Positions 9,086 to 18,720 of a stretch of 64,000 bases of DNA are shown here, one piece after another. The first letter of the stretch is position 1. Each line of letters begins with the position of its first letter. Source of the DNA: Azospira restricta (GTDB taxonomy: Bacteria > Pseudomonadota > Gammaproteobacteria > Burkholderiales > Rhodocyclaceae); contig NZ_CP064781.1 in the NCBI RefSeq assembly GCF_016858125.1, forward strand, positions 682,001-746,000, written 5' to 3'. A model generated the notes under the pieces. It ran no database searches. It was given only the letters and a program-made list of their open reading frames with translations, and had not been told where the DNA came from. The translations under genes and the position numbers were made by a program.

Positions 9086-10042
9086 TCAGCGCGTCGCTCC
9101 GCCGCCGGGACGGCGGTCGAGTTCGATGTCGTGGCCGGAGACCGGGTCTTCCAGCGGCTCGAGGTGGGTCAGCACCGAAGCGTGCGGCACGGCGGCGCGG
9201 ACCTCGGCCTCGATTTCCTCGAGCAGGTCGTGTCCCTGCTGCACGCTCCAGGCGCCCGGCACCAGCACGTGCATGGTGACGAAGCAGCGCGCGCCGGCCT
9301 GGCGCGTGCGCAGCGCGTGGTAGTCGATGCCCTGCGCGCGGTAGCGGTCGAGCACGGCGACCACCGCCGCGTGCTGCTCGGGCGGCAGCGCGACGTCCAT
9401 CAGCCCGGCGGCCGAGCGCTGCAGCAGCTGCCAGCCGGTCCACACGATGTTCGCCGCGACCAGCAGTGCCAGCAGCGGGTCCAGCCACAGCCAGCCGGTC
9501 AGCGCGACGGCGCCGACGCCGACGACGACGCCGGCCGAGGTCCACACGTCGGTCAGCAGGTGATGGGCGTCGGCTTCCAGCGTGATCGAGCGATGCTCGC
9601 GGCCGGCGGCGAGCAGAATGCGGGCGGCGCCGAGGTTGATCAGCGAGGCGAGCACCGAAACGACGAGGCCGGCGCCGATCTGTTCGAGCGGCTGCGGATG
9701 GAGCAGCCGCTCGATCGCGGCGACGGCGATGCCGACCGCCGCGGCGAGGATCAGGAAGCCCTCGAAGCCGCTGGCGAAGTATTCGGCCTTGCCGTGGCCG
9801 AAGGCATGCTCGTCGTCCGGCGGTTGCGCGGCGACGGTCAGCATCGCCAGCGCCATCAGCGCACCGGCGAGGTTCACGCCGGATTCGAGGGCGTCGGAGA
9901 GCAGGCCGACCGAGCCGGTCAGCCACCAGGCGGCGGTCTTCAGCGCTATGGTGGCGAGCGCGGCGGCGATAGACAGCCAGGCGAAGCGTTTCAGTGAAGG
10001 CGGAACCATCCCGACATTATGCCGGAACACTGTTGTAGCCAT
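9086..10042 (-). CDS. cation diffusion facilitator (CDF) metal transporter
   Basis: 318 residues from ATG 10042; ATG 10009 ([13 protein letters not shown]) is an equally plausible start. Several membrane helices form the CDF domain, with metal-site motifs [12 protein letters not shown] (helix 2) and [14 protein letters not shown] (helix 5, HxxxD). A C-terminal cytoplasmic domain follows ([19 protein letters not shown] ... [10 protein letters not shown]). Members export Zn, Fe, Mn or Co in exchange for protons; the HxxxD site resembles Zn/Fe exporters, but the substrate cannot be fixed. It is 8 bases upstream of the nuclease gene, a zinc enzyme, on the same strand. Divergent from rsmB with no spacer if both upstream starts are used. 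Confidence 0.88.
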   Translation of the reverse strand: MATTVFRHNVGMVPPSLKRFAWLSIAAALATIALKTAAWWLTGSVGLLSDALESGVNLAGALMALAMLTVAAQPPDDEHAFGHGKAEYFASGFEGFLILAAAVGIAVAAIERLLHPQPLEQIGAGLVVSVLASLINLGAARILLAAGREHRSITLEADAHHLLTDVWTSAGVVVGVGAVALTGWLWLDPLLALLVAANIVWTGWQLLQRSAAGLMDVALPPEQHAAVVAVLDRYRAQGIDYHALRTRQAGARCFVTMHVLVPGAWSVQQGHDLLEEIEAEVRAAVPHASVLTHLEPLEDPVSGHDIELDRRPGGGATR

Positions 10043-11369
10043 GCTACACTCCTCGGCAATTTCCTTGAGCTACAGTCGCTTGCGTACCCCTTCCCGCCCC
10101 GCTGCCCCGCCTGCCCTGGCCGCCGATTCGCTGGCCTATTCGCTGCTGCTCGCCGCGCGCGCCGTCGCTGCCGTCCTCGGCGGCAGCAACCTGCCCGACG
10201 CGCTCGCCGGCCATGCCGGCGAACCGGCCGCGGCGCGTGCCGCGGCGCAGGATCTGGCCTACGGCGCGCTGCGCCGCTTCGCTCAGGGCGACGCGCTGCT
10301 CGCCGCGCTGATCGCGCGGCCGCTGGCGCAGCCGGAACCGCGCGCGCTGCTGCTGTGCGCGCTCTATCGCCTCGAAACGCGGCCGGAAGCGGCGCACACC
10401 GTCGTCGACCAGGCGGTCGAGGCCGCCGGCCGGCTGGCCAACGGGGCCTTCCGCGGCCTGGTCAACGGCGTGCTGCGCAACTACCTGCGCCGCCGCGACG
10501 AGTTGCTGTCCGGCCTTACCGGCGACGAGGCGCGTCACTGGCACCCGGCGTGGTGGCTGCGCCGCCTGCGTACGGCCTACCCGGACGCGTGGCCGGGCAT
10601 CGTCGCCGCCGGCAACGGCCTGCCGCCGATGGCGCTGCGCGTCAACCGCCGCCGCTGCAGCCGCGACGATTACCTGGCGCAGCTCGCCGCGGCCGGCATC
10701 GCGGCGCGGCCGACCGGCACCGACGGCATCCTGCTCGACCGGCCGCAGCCGGTGGATGCGCTGCCCGGCTTCTTCGCCGGCCTGGCGTCGGTGCAGGACC
10801 CCGGCGCCCAGCGCGCCGCCGAGCTGCTCGACGTCGCCGCCGGCCAGCGCGTGCTCGACGCCTGCGCGGCGCCCGGCGGCAAGGCCGCGCACCTGCTCGA
10901 ACGGGCCGACGTCGCGCTGACCGCGCTCGACGTCGACGCCCGCCGCGCCCGGCGCATCGAAGAGAACCTCGGCCGGCTCGGCCTCGCCGCCACGGTGCGC
11001 GTCGCCGATGCGCGCCAGGTGAGGAAGTGGTGGGACGGCGTGCCGTTCGAGCGCATCCTCGCCGACGTGCCCTGCTCCGCGTCCGGCGTCGTCCGCCGCC
11101 ATCCGGACGCCAAGTGGCTGCGCCGCGAGGACGACATCGCCGGCTTCGCCGCGACGCAGCGGCAGATCCTCGGCGCGCTGTGGCCGACGCTGGCGCCGGG
11201 CGGTAAACTGCTCTACGCCACCTGCTCGGTGTTTCCGGAAGAGAACCAGGAGCAGGTGGCCGGCTTCCTCGCTGCGGAGGCCCGGGCGGAACTGGTCGCC
11301 GAAGAACAACTGCTGCCGCAGGGGGATCATGACGGCTTCTATTACGCGCTGCTGCAGAAGGCTCGCTGA
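10041..11369 (+). CDS. rsmB: 16S rRNA (cytosine-967-C5) methyltransferase
   Basis: About 442 residues. An N-terminal NusB-like RNA-binding domain ([22 protein letters not shown] ... VLRNYLRR) precedes a Rossmann methyltransferase with [15 protein letters not shown] (SAM binding), [18 protein letters not shown] (motif IV Cys) and [17 protein letters not shown] (motif VI catalytic Cys). It methylates C967 of 16S rRNA. The start is uncertain: ATG 10041 shares a CATG palindrome with the CDF start on the other strand, and TTG 10065 or TTG 10080 are alternatives. The 3' end overlaps the DUF4390 gene by 41 bases. Confidence 0.93.
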   Translation: MLHSSAISLSYSRLRTPSRPAAPPALAADSLAYSLLLAARAVAAVLGGSNLPDALAGHAGEPAAARAAAQDLAYGALRRFAQGDALLAALIARPLAQPEPRALLLCALYRLETRPEAAHTVVDQAVEAAGRLANGAFRGLVNGVLRNYLRRRDELLSGLTGDEARHWHPAWWLRRLRTAYPDAWPGIVAAGNGLPPMALRVNRRRCSRDDYLAQLAAAGIAARPTGTDGILLDRPQPVDALPGFFAGLASVQDPGAQRAAELLDVAAGQRVLDACAAPGGKAAHLLERADVALTALDVDARRARRIEENLGRLGLAATVRVADARQVRKWWDGVPFERILADVPCSASGVVRRHPDAKWLRREDDIAGFAATQRQILGALWPTLAPGGKLLYATCSVFPEENQEQVAGFLAAEARAELVAEEQLLPQGDHDGFYYALLQKAR

Positions 11370-11922
11370 GGCGCTGTTCGCCCTCTGCCTGGCCGTGTCG
11401 ACGGCGCTCGCCGCCGATATCGACCTGCGCAACGTGCAGCTCCTGCCGGCCGAGGACGGCGGCCTCGCGCTGTCCGCCGAATTCGGCCTTGACTTCAACC
11501 CGCGCCTCGAAGAGGCGGTCGGCAAGGGGCTGGCGCTCTATTTCGTCGCCGAGTTCGAACTGATCCGGCCGCGCTGGTACTGGTTCGACGAGAAGGTGGC
11601 GAAGGCCAGCCAGACCTGGCGCCTGACCTACCACGCGCTGACCCGCCAGTACCGCTTGTCCACCGGCGTCCTGCACCAGAGCTTCGGCTCGCTCGACGAG
11701 GCGCTGCGCGTGCTGTCGCGGGTGCGCCACTGGCCGGTCGTCGAGCGCGACCGCGTGCACCCCGGCGAGCGCTTCGACGCGATGCTGCGCATGCGCCTCG
11801 ACGTCTCGCAGCTGCCCAAGCCGTTCCAGGTCGAGGCGCTGTCGAACCGGGACTGGCTGCTCGACACCGACTGGAAGCGGTGGACGCTGACCGTGCCGGC
11901 GGCCGGAGGCGACGGCAAATGA
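11329..11922 (+). CDS. DUF4390 domain secreted/periplasmic protein
   Basis: 197 residues with an N-terminal signal-like segment (LFALCLAVSTALAA). It matches the DUF4390 family by its length, the DFNPRLEEAVGKGLALYF segment and RPRWYWFDEKVA. The function is unknown. In betaproteobacteria this family typically sits between rsmB and the NtrY-type kinase, as here: it overlaps rsmB by 41 bases, and its stop overlaps the ntrY start (ATGA). It may be a periplasmic partner of the sensor kinase (inference from conserved linkage only). Confidence 0.85.
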   Translation: MTASITRCCRRLAEALFALCLAVSTALAADIDLRNVQLLPAEDGGLALSAEFGLDFNPRLEEAVGKGLALYFVAEFELIRPRWYWFDEKVAKASQTWRLTYHALTRQYRLSTGVLHQSFGSLDEALRVLSRVRHWPVVERDRVHPGERFDAMLRMRLDVSQLPKPFQVEALSNRDWLLDTDWKRWTLTVPAAGGDGK

Positions 11923-14033
11923 AGGTCCTGCTGATCGTCGCGTCGGCCTTCGCCGCCATCCTGCTCTTCCTGCTCGCCACCGCCAGCGCGAACACCGCGC
12001 TGTTCGCGCGTCACTATCCGTGGCTGATCGCGCTCAACGTGATCGTCGCGTTGGCGCTGCTGTCGCTGGTCGGCTGGCAGCTGCGCCAGCTGTGGCGCGA
12101 GCACCGGCAGCAGGTCTTCGGCTCGCGGCTGAAGCTACGGCTGATGCTCTTCTTCGGGCTGATGGCGGTGCTGCCGGGGGCGCTGATCTACGGCGTCTCG
12201 GTGCAGTTCCTGACCAAGAGCATCGAGAGCTGGTTCGACGTGCGCGTCGAGAAGGCGCTCGAATCCGGCCTCAACCTCGGCCGCAGCGCGCTCGACGCGC
12301 AGCTCGCCGACCTGATGGACAAGGCGCAGGGGGCGGCGCTCGAACTCGCCGACCTGCCCGAGTCGCAGCACCGCGCGCAGCTCAACCGCCAGCGCGAGCA
12401 GGCCGGTTCGGAAACCGCAGCACTGTTCTCGCTGTCCGGCCAGCTGCTCGGCAGCGCCACCAGCGGCCTCGGCGTGCTGCTGCCGCCGCAGCCGTCGCCG
12501 ACGCAGCTGCAGCAGGCGCGCGCCGGCCGCGGCGTCGGCGCCGTCGAAGGCGAGGCCGAGCACCTCTACCTGCGCGTGCTGGTGCCGCTGGTGTCGCGCA
12601 GCCTCGGCGCCGAGCCTCGCCTGTTGCAGCTGACGCACGCGGTGCCGGCCGGCGTCGCGCAGAACGCCGAGGCGGTGCAGGAGGTCTATCGCGACTACCA
12701 GGAACTGTCGCTCGGCCGCCAGGGGCTGACGCAGATCTACGCGCTGACGCTGACGCTGACCGTGCTGCTGGCGCTGTTCGCCGCCTTCGCGCTGGCCTTC
12801 GTCATGGCGCGCCGGCTGTCGGCGCCGCTGTCGATCCTCGCCGAGGGCACGCAGGCGGTCGCCGCCGGCGACTACACGCCGCGCCAGGCGATCTACAGCC
12901 GCGACGAGCTGGGCGTGCTGACCCAGTCGTTCAGCCAGATGACGCGCCAGCTCGACGACGCGCGCAAGGAGGCCGAGCGCCACCGCGCCGAGGTCGAGGC
13001 CGGCCATGCCTACCTCGAGTCGATTCTCGCCAACCTCTCCGCCGGCGTCCTCGTCTTCGACCGCGGCTTCCGCCTGCGCAACATGAACGCCGGCGCGCTC
13101 TCCATCCTCGCCGACGACTTCGCCGGCCTGATCGGCGAGCCGATCGAGGCGTGGCCGCGCCAGCGCGTGCTCGGCGACGCGATCCGCAGCGGCTTTGCCG
13201 GCCGCAGCAGCGACGAGTGGCACACCCAGCTCGAGCTGGAGCGGCCGAACGGCATGCCGCAGGTACTGCTGCTGCGCGGCTCGAAGCTGCCGGAGGCGAG
13301 CGGCGGCGGCCACGTCGTCGTCTTCGACGACGTCACCCGGCTGATCGCCGCGCAGCGCAGCGCGGCCTGGGGCGAGGTGGCGCGCCGCCTGGCGCACGAG
13401 ATCAAGAACCCGCTGACGCCGATCCAGCTCTCCGCCGAACGCCTGCAGATGAAGCTCGCCGACAAGCTCGGCAACGGCGACGCCGATTTCCTCAAGCGCG
13501 GCACGCAGACGATCATTAGCCAGGTGCAGGCGATGAAGCGGATGGTCGACGATTTCCGCGACTACGCGCGGATGCCGGCGCCGGAAGTGGCGCCGCTCGA
13601 CCTCAACGGCCTCGTCGGCGAGGTGCTCGGCCTCTACGAGACCTCGCACGCCGAGGTCGCCGTCGCGCTCGCCGCCGACCTGCCGCCGGTGCTCGGCGAC
13701 GCGACGCAGATGCGGCAGATCATCCACAACCTGCTGCGCAACGCCGAGGACGCGCAGGAGGGGCGGCCCGACGCCCGCATCGAGATCGCCACCCGCCGCA
13801 CCGGCCGCTTTGCCGAACTCGCCGTCGCCGACGCCGGCCCCGGCTTCCCGGCCGAGATCATGGCGCGCGTCTTCGAGCCCTACGTCACCACCAAGGACAA
13901 GGGCACCGGCCTCGGGCTGGCCATCGTCAAGAAGATCGTGGACGAACACCACGGCAGCATCGACATCACCAACCGGCAACCGACGGGCGCGCAGGTCTCG
14001 ATCCGCCTGCCGCTGGTTGCAGAGGAGCACTAA
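11919..14033 (+). CDS. ntrY: NtrY-type membrane sensor histidine kinase
   Basis: 704 residues from ATG 11919. Two N-terminal membrane helices and a third (LALFAAFALAFVMARRL, about residue 300) enclose an extracytoplasmic loop. They are followed by HAMP (LSAPLSILAEGTQAVAAGDY), PAS (SILANLSAGVLVFDRGF), the His box (RRLAHEIKNPLTPIQLSAER) and an ATPase domain (NLLRNAEDA, DAGPGFP, GTGLGLAIVKKIVDEH). This domain order is that of NtrY, which pairs with NtrX in nitrogen or redox signalling. The cognate regulator follows 4 bases after the stop. The ATGA overlap with the DUF4390 gene implies translational coupling. Confidence 0.93.
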   Translation: MKVLLIVASAFAAILLFLLATASANTALFARHYPWLIALNVIVALALLSLVGWQLRQLWREHRQQVFGSRLKLRLMLFFGLMAVLPGALIYGVSVQFLTKSIESWFDVRVEKALESGLNLGRSALDAQLADLMDKAQGAALELADLPESQHRAQLNRQREQAGSETAALFSLSGQLLGSATSGLGVLLPPQPSPTQLQQARAGRGVGAVEGEAEHLYLRVLVPLVSRSLGAEPRLLQLTHAVPAGVAQNAEAVQEVYRDYQELSLGRQGLTQIYALTLTLTVLLALFAAFALAFVMARRLSAPLSILAEGTQAVAAGDYTPRQAIYSRDELGVLTQSFSQMTRQLDDARKEAERHRAEVEAGHAYLESILANLSAGVLVFDRGFRLRNMNAGALSILADDFAGLIGEPIEAWPRQRVLGDAIRSGFAGRSSDEWHTQLELERPNGMPQVLLLRGSKLPEASGGGHVVVFDDVTRLIAAQRSAAWGEVARRLAHEIKNPLTPIQLSAERLQMKLADKLGNGDADFLKRGTQTIISQVQAMKRMVDDFRDYARMPAPEVAPLDLNGLVGEVLGLYETSHAEVAVALAADLPPVLGDATQMRQIIHNLLRNAEDAQEGRPDARIEIATRRTGRFAELAVADAGPGFPAEIMARVFEPYVTTKDKGTGLGLAIVKKIVDEHHGSIDITNRQPTGAQVSIRLPLVAEEH

Positions 14034-14037
14034 GGAA

Positions 14038-15291
14038 ATGGCACAAATACTGGTCGTCGACGACGAAGTCGGCATCCGTGAACTGCTCTCGGAAATCCTC
14101 GCCGACGAGGGGCACACCGTCTGGCTGGCGGAGAACGCCACCGCTGCGCGCAAGGTGCGCGGCGAGAAGCGCCCCGACCTCGTGCTGCTCGACATCTGGA
14201 TGCCCGACACCGATGGTATCTCGCTGCTCAAGGAATGGTCGGCGGGCGGCCTGCTGACGATGCCGGTGGTGATGATGTCCGGGCACGGCACGATCGACAC
14301 CGCGGTCGAGGCGACGCGCTTCGGCGCCGCCGACTTCCTGGAGAAGCCGATCGCGCTGCAGAAGCTGCTCGGCACCGTGAAGAAGGCCCTGAAGCACGAG
14401 GTGGCGCCGGCCAAGGCGCCGCTGACGCTGGACGCCTTCGCCCGCTCGCCGCTGATCAAGGACCTGAAGAAGCGGCTCGAGCAGGCGGCGGCGAAGACGC
14501 CGGTGCTGCTGCTCAAGTCGGCGTCGAGCGCGATCGCCGAACTGTGCGCGCGCTCGCTGCTGGCGCCGCACGCGCCGTGGCTGGACCTCGCCGCGGCGAG
14601 CGGCCCGCTGACCCAGGAGATGCTGCAGAAGGCCGGCGGCGGCATCCTCTTCGCCGCCGACCTGGCGACCATGGGCAAGCTGCAGCAGATGAACCTGGCG
14701 TTCGCGCTGGAGCGCCTCGAAAAGAACAATGTCATGCTGATCTGCGGCACCACCAAGGCGTTGCCGGCGCTCGCCGAGAACGGCTGGGACGCCGCCGTGC
14801 TGGCCCGCGTCGGCGAGGTCTGGGTGGCGCTGCCGCAGCTCTCCGCGCACACCGACGAGGTGCCGGAGATCGCTTCGCTGCTGCTGACGCAGCTCGCCGA
14901 GCGCGGCGAGGTGCCGCCGCGCCGCTTCGCCGTCGGTGCGCTGAATGCGCTGCGCATGCACCGCTGGCAGGGCGACTGGCCGGAGCTGCAGGCGGCGGTG
15001 AAGAACCTCGCGCTGACCGCGCTCGAGGACGAGATCCTGGCCGAGGACGTCAGCCGCATCCTGCAGAGCGAGCTGCGCGAGACGAGCGACGCGCCGTCGC
15101 TGCTGCCCTTCTTCGAGCAGCCGCTGCGCGAGGCGCGCGACACCTTCGAGCGCCTCTACTTCGAGCACCAGCTGCGGCTGGAGGGTGGCAACATGACCCG
15201 CGTCGCCGAGAAATCGGGCCTCGAGCGCACCCACCTCTACCGCAAGCTGAAGCAGCTGGGCATCCAGATCGGCCGCCGCGCCGAGGAATAG
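14038..15291 (+). CDS. ntrX: NtrX-like response regulator with degenerate AAA+ domain
   Basis: 417 residues from ATG 14038. The receiver domain is intact: acidic pair D8-D9, phospho-acceptor D52 (LVLLDIWMPDTDG), K103 (FLEKPIAL). A C-terminal Fis-type HTH is present (EGGNMTRVAEKSGLERTHLYRKLKQLGI). The central ~200 residues align in position with the sigma-54 AAA+ domain of NtrX, but the Walker A motif (GESGTGKE type) and the GAFTGA sigma-54 loop are absent; the corresponding stretch reads TPVLLLKSASSAIAELCARSLL. Thus it probably binds DNA and responds to phosphorylation but should not remodel sigma-54 holoenzyme (inference). Directly downstream of ntrY. Confidence 0.88.
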   Translation: MAQILVVDDEVGIRELLSEILADEGHTVWLAENATAARKVRGEKRPDLVLLDIWMPDTDGISLLKEWSAGGLLTMPVVMMSGHGTIDTAVEATRFGAADFLEKPIALQKLLGTVKKALKHEVAPAKAPLTLDAFARSPLIKDLKKRLEQAAAKTPVLLLKSASSAIAELCARSLLAPHAPWLDLAAASGPLTQEMLQKAGGGILFAADLATMGKLQQMNLAFALERLEKNNVMLICGTTKALPALAENGWDAAVLARVGEVWVALPQLSAHTDEVPEIASLLLTQLAERGEVPPRRFAVGALNALRMHRWQGDWPELQAAVKNLALTALEDEILAEDVSRILQSELRETSDAPSLLPFFEQPLREARDTFERLYFEHQLRLEGGNMTRVAEKSGLERTHLYRKLKQLGIQIGRRAEE

Positions 15292-15327
15292 CGAAGTCGC
15301 CGCCAACGCGGAACAAGGGGAACGCGC

Positions 15328-16761
15328 ATGAAGATCGTCATCCTCGGCGCCGGCCAGGTCGGCGCCAGCGTCGCCGAAAGCCTGGTCTCGGAAGAGAACG
15401 ACATCACCATCGTCGATACCGACGCGGCACGCCTCGCCTACCTGCAGGACCGCCTCGACCTGCGCACGGTGCTCGGCAACGCCGCCTGGCCGTCGGTGCT
15501 GCGCGAGGCCGGGACCGAGGATGCCGACCTGCTGATCGCGGTGACGCAGAGCGACCAGAGCAACCTGGTCGCGTGCAAGGTGGCGAAGAGCGTCTTCAAC
15601 GTGCCGACCCGGATCGCCCGCCTGCGCGCCGCCGATTTCCTGGAGAGCGAGGAATTGCTGTCGGCCGACAACTTCGCCGTCGACTTCGCGCTGTGTCCCG
15701 AGGAGATCGTCACCGACTACATCGCCAAGCTGGTCGCCTTCCCCGAGGCGCTGCAGGTCGTCGAATTCGCCGGCGGCCGCGTCTGCCTGGTCGCCGTGCG
15801 CGCCTACGAGGGCGGCCTGCTCGTCGGCAAACCGATCCGCGCGATGCGCGAGCACCTGCCGCCCGGCCTCGAGGCGCGCATCCCGGCGATCTTCCGCCGC
15901 GGCCAGCCGGTCTCGCCCGACGGCGGCACCGTCATCGAGCACGGCGACGAGGTCTTCATCCTCGCCGCCACCGAGCTGATCCGGCCGGCGCTGCGCGAGC
16001 TGCGGCGCATGCAGCAGCCGGTGCGGCGGCTGATGATCGCCGGCGGCGGCAACATCGGCCTGCGCGTCGCCCGCCGCCTGCAGGAGCGCTACGAGGTCAA
16101 GGTCATCGAGCATTCGCCGGCGCGCGCCGAGCAGCTGGCGAGCGCGCTCGGCAACGCGCTGGTGCTCGCCGGCGACGCTACCGACGAGGACTTGCTGGAG
16201 CAGGAGAACATCGCCGAAATGGACATGTTCCTCGCGCTGACCAACGACGACGAGGACAACATCATGGCCGCGACGCTGGCCAAGCGGCTCGGCTGCAAGC
16301 GCGTGGTGGCGCTGATCAACCGCCGTGCCTACGCCGACATGGTGCAGGGCGGGCCGATCGACATCGGCCTGTCGCCGGCGCAGGTGTCGATCGGCGTGCT
16401 GCTGGCGCGGGTGCGGCGCGGCGACGTGGTCGGCGTGCACAGCCTGCGCCGCGGCGCCGCCGAGGCGCTGGAGCTGGTCGCCCACGGCGATGCCAAGACC
16501 TCGAAGGTGATCGGCCGCGCGATCGGCGCGATCGACTGGCCGTCGGGCGTCATCGCCGCCGCCATCGTGCGCCGGATCGACGAGCCGCAGATCGTCGGCT
16601 TCACCGACCAGGGCACGCGCATCACGCGCTACGGCGAGGTGGTCATCGCGCACCACGATACGGTGATCGAGCCGGGCGACCACGTGATCATCTTCTGCGT
16701 GAAGAAGAAGCTGGTGCGCAAGGTCGAGAAGCTGTTCCAGGTCGGCTTCGGCTTCATCTGA
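15328..16761 (+). CDS. trkA: Trk potassium uptake regulatory subunit TrkA
   Basis: 477 residues with two RCK (TrkA-N/TrkA-C) halves. The first nucleotide-binding motif is ILGAGQVGASVAESL near the N-terminus, the second MIAGGGNIGLRVARRL at about residue 235. Each is followed by an Asp/Glu ending the second strand and a TrkA-C domain. TrkA is the cytosolic NAD(H)/ATP-sensing gating ring of the Trk K+ channel. It is 36 bases after ntrX, and trkH follows after 10 bases, so ntrYX may share transcripts with K+ uptake. Confidence 0.96.
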   Translation: MKIVILGAGQVGASVAESLVSEENDITIVDTDAARLAYLQDRLDLRTVLGNAAWPSVLREAGTEDADLLIAVTQSDQSNLVACKVAKSVFNVPTRIARLRAADFLESEELLSADNFAVDFALCPEEIVTDYIAKLVAFPEALQVVEFAGGRVCLVAVRAYEGGLLVGKPIRAMREHLPPGLEARIPAIFRRGQPVSPDGGTVIEHGDEVFILAATELIRPALRELRRMQQPVRRLMIAGGGNIGLRVARRLQERYEVKVIEHSPARAEQLASALGNALVLAGDATDEDLLEQENIAEMDMFLALTNDDEDNIMAATLAKRLGCKRVVALINRRAYADMVQGGPIDIGLSPAQVSIGVLLARVRRGDVVGVHSLRRGAAEALELVAHGDAKTSKVIGRAIGAIDWPSGVIAAAIVRRIDEPQIVGFTDQGTRITRYGEVVIAHHDTVIEPGDHVIIFCVKKKLVRKVEKLFQVGFGFI

Positions 16762-16771
16762 GGAGCGCTTC

Positions 16772-18226
16772 GTGAGCCGCTATGCTCCGGTTTTCCGTGC
16801 ACTGGGCATGATCATCATGCTCTTCGCGATAACCATGTTGATTCCGCTCGCGCTGTCGTGGGTCGTCGACGACGGCGCGCAGAACGCCTATGACGAGGCC
16901 TTCGGCCTCACCTTCCTCGCCGGCGCCGGCCTCTGGTACCGCACGCGCAACGACAAGCGCGAACTGCAGGTGCGCGACGGCTTCCTGATGGTGGTGCTGG
17001 TGTGGACGCTGCTGCCGGCCTTCGCCACGCTGCCGCTGATGCTGCAACTGGGGATCAGCTTCACCGACGCCTACTTCGAGACGATGTCCGGATTGACGAC
17101 GACCGGGTCGACGGTGCTGTCCGGGCTGGACGCGCTGCCGCTGTCGATCAACCTCTGGCGCCACCTGCTGGTCTGGCTCGGCGGCATGGGCCTGATCGTG
17201 CTCGCCATCGCCGTGCTGCCGCTGCTCGGCATCGGCGGCCGCTCGATGTTCAAGGCGGAGACGCCGGGGCCGATGAAGGACGCGAAGATGACGCCGCGCA
17301 TCGCGCAGACCGCGAAGGGGCTGTGGGCCGTCTATTTCGCGGTCACCGTCGCCTGCCTGCTGGCCTACCGCGGGGCCGGCATGGACTGGTTCGACGCCGT
17401 CTGCCATACCTTCTCGACGATGGGGTTGGGCGGCTTCTCGACGCACGATACGAGCTTCGGCCACTTCGATTCGCCGGCGATCGAGGGCGTCGCCGTCGTC
17501 TTCATGCTGATCGCCGGGATGAACTTCGCGACGCTCTACCTGGCGCTGACGCAGCGCTCGGTGCGGCCCTACGTGCGCGACCCGGAGGCGCCCTGGTTTC
17601 TGCTGATCACGCTTGGCAGCGTGCTGCTGGTCGCCGCCTACATCCGCGCCAACGGCGTCTACGACAGCGACACGAGCGCGCTGCGGCATGCGCTGTTCAA
17701 CGTCGTCTCGATCGCCACCACCACCGGCTACGCCAGCGTCGACTATGCGCTGTGGCCGATGTTCGCGCCGCTGTGGATGCTTTTCCTGTGCAGTTTCGCG
17801 ACCAGCGCCGGTTCCACCGGCGGCGGCATCAAGATGATCCGCGCCCTGCTCCTCTACAAGCAGCTCTACCGCGAGCTGGTGCGGGCGATGCATCCGGCGG
17901 CGGTCTACAACGTGCGCATCGGCAGCCAGGTGATGCCGCAGAACATCCTCTTCGCGGCGCTCTCGTTCGGTTTCGTGTACATGGTCAGCATCGTCTCGCT
18001 GACGCTGCTCCTGTCGTTCTCGGGGCTGGACATCGTCTCCGCCTTCACCGCCGTCGTCGCCAGCGTCAACAACACCGGGCCCGGGCTGGGCGTGGTCGGC
18101 CCGTCGACCACCTATGCCGTGCTGACCGACTTCCAGACCTGGGTGTGCAGCTTCGCGATGCTGCTCGGCCGCCTCGAACTGTTCACGCTGCTGGTGGTGC
18201 TGACGCCGGCGTTCTGGCGCAAGTAG
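16772..18226 (+). CDS. trkH: Trk potassium uptake channel subunit TrkH
   Basis: 484 residues, GTG start at 16772 (MSRYAPVFRALGMI). Many membrane helices arranged as four M-P-M repeats. Selectivity-filter Gly segments are visible: SGLTTTGSTVLSG, FSTMGLGGFSTHD, TTTGYASVDYA and VNNTGPGLG. It forms the pore for K+ uptake with TrkA, encoded 10 bases upstream. Standard length for the family. Confidence 0.96.
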   Translation: MSRYAPVFRALGMIIMLFAITMLIPLALSWVVDDGAQNAYDEAFGLTFLAGAGLWYRTRNDKRELQVRDGFLMVVLVWTLLPAFATLPLMLQLGISFTDAYFETMSGLTTTGSTVLSGLDALPLSINLWRHLLVWLGGMGLIVLAIAVLPLLGIGGRSMFKAETPGPMKDAKMTPRIAQTAKGLWAVYFAVTVACLLAYRGAGMDWFDAVCHTFSTMGLGGFSTHDTSFGHFDSPAIEGVAVVFMLIAGMNFATLYLALTQRSVRPYVRDPEAPWFLLITLGSVLLVAAYIRANGVYDSDTSALRHALFNVVSIATTTGYASVDYALWPMFAPLWMLFLCSFATSAGSTGGGIKMIRALLLYKQLYRELVRAMHPAAVYNVRIGSQVMPQNILFAALSFGFVYMVSIVSLTLLLSFSGLDIVSAFTAVVASVNNTGPGLGVVGPSTTYAVLTDFQTWVCSFAMLLGRLELFTLLVVLTPAFWRK

Positions 18227-18233
18227 CGGCGGC

Positions 18234-18581
18234 TCAGCGCTGGTCGGAGAAGGCCTTCTTCGCCAGCGCCGCCTCGTCGACGCCGGCCCAGCCGGTGCCG
18301 CTGGCGGCCGTCGACAGCCCGTAGCTGCCGTGCGCGGTGGCCAGGCGGAAGATCTCCATCGCCACGTCGGGCGGGAAGCCGGCGCGGTTCGGGCGGTCGG
18401 AGACCATCAGGCTGTCCAGGTAGCGGTCCGCGTCGCGCGTGCCCCACAGCTCGGCGAGCCGCGCCAGCACGTGCGGGAAGCGCTGCTCGATCTGCACGGG
18501 GTAGCTGGCGGCGTGCTCGCCCATCTTCGCCAGCAACCTGGCCTTGATTGCCGGGACATCGATTTCGGTGGGCTCGCCCAT
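18234..18581 (-). CDS. conserved hypothetical cytosolic protein
   Basis: 115 residues if the start is ATG 18581 (MGEPTEIDVPAIKARLL). A GGAGG lies 6 bases before this codon; ATG 18584 is only 3 bases away from it, and an upstream ATG at 18611 extends the frame without a good ribosome site. No signal peptide or membrane segment. Recognisable features are only a helical N-terminal half (FPHVLARLAELWGTRDADRYLDSLM) and a Gly-rich end. I do not recognise a named domain. Convergent with trkH, 7 bases apart. Confidence 0.7.
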   Translation of the reverse strand: MGEPTEIDVPAIKARLLAKMGEHAASYPVQIEQRFPHVLARLAELWGTRDADRYLDSLMVSDRPNRAGFPPDVAMEIFRLATAHGSYGLSTAASGTGWAGVDEAALAKKAFSDQR

Positions 18582-18720
18582 CATTCGCCTCCGTGGTGCT
18601 GTACTCGACATGACGGCGCTAGACTAGCACCAGCGGCCGCCTGCGGTCGACCGGCGCGTGGCGGCAGCCGGCGAAAAGGCGGATAATCCGGGCTTTCCGC
18701 AATCTTCCGGCGCCGCCATC

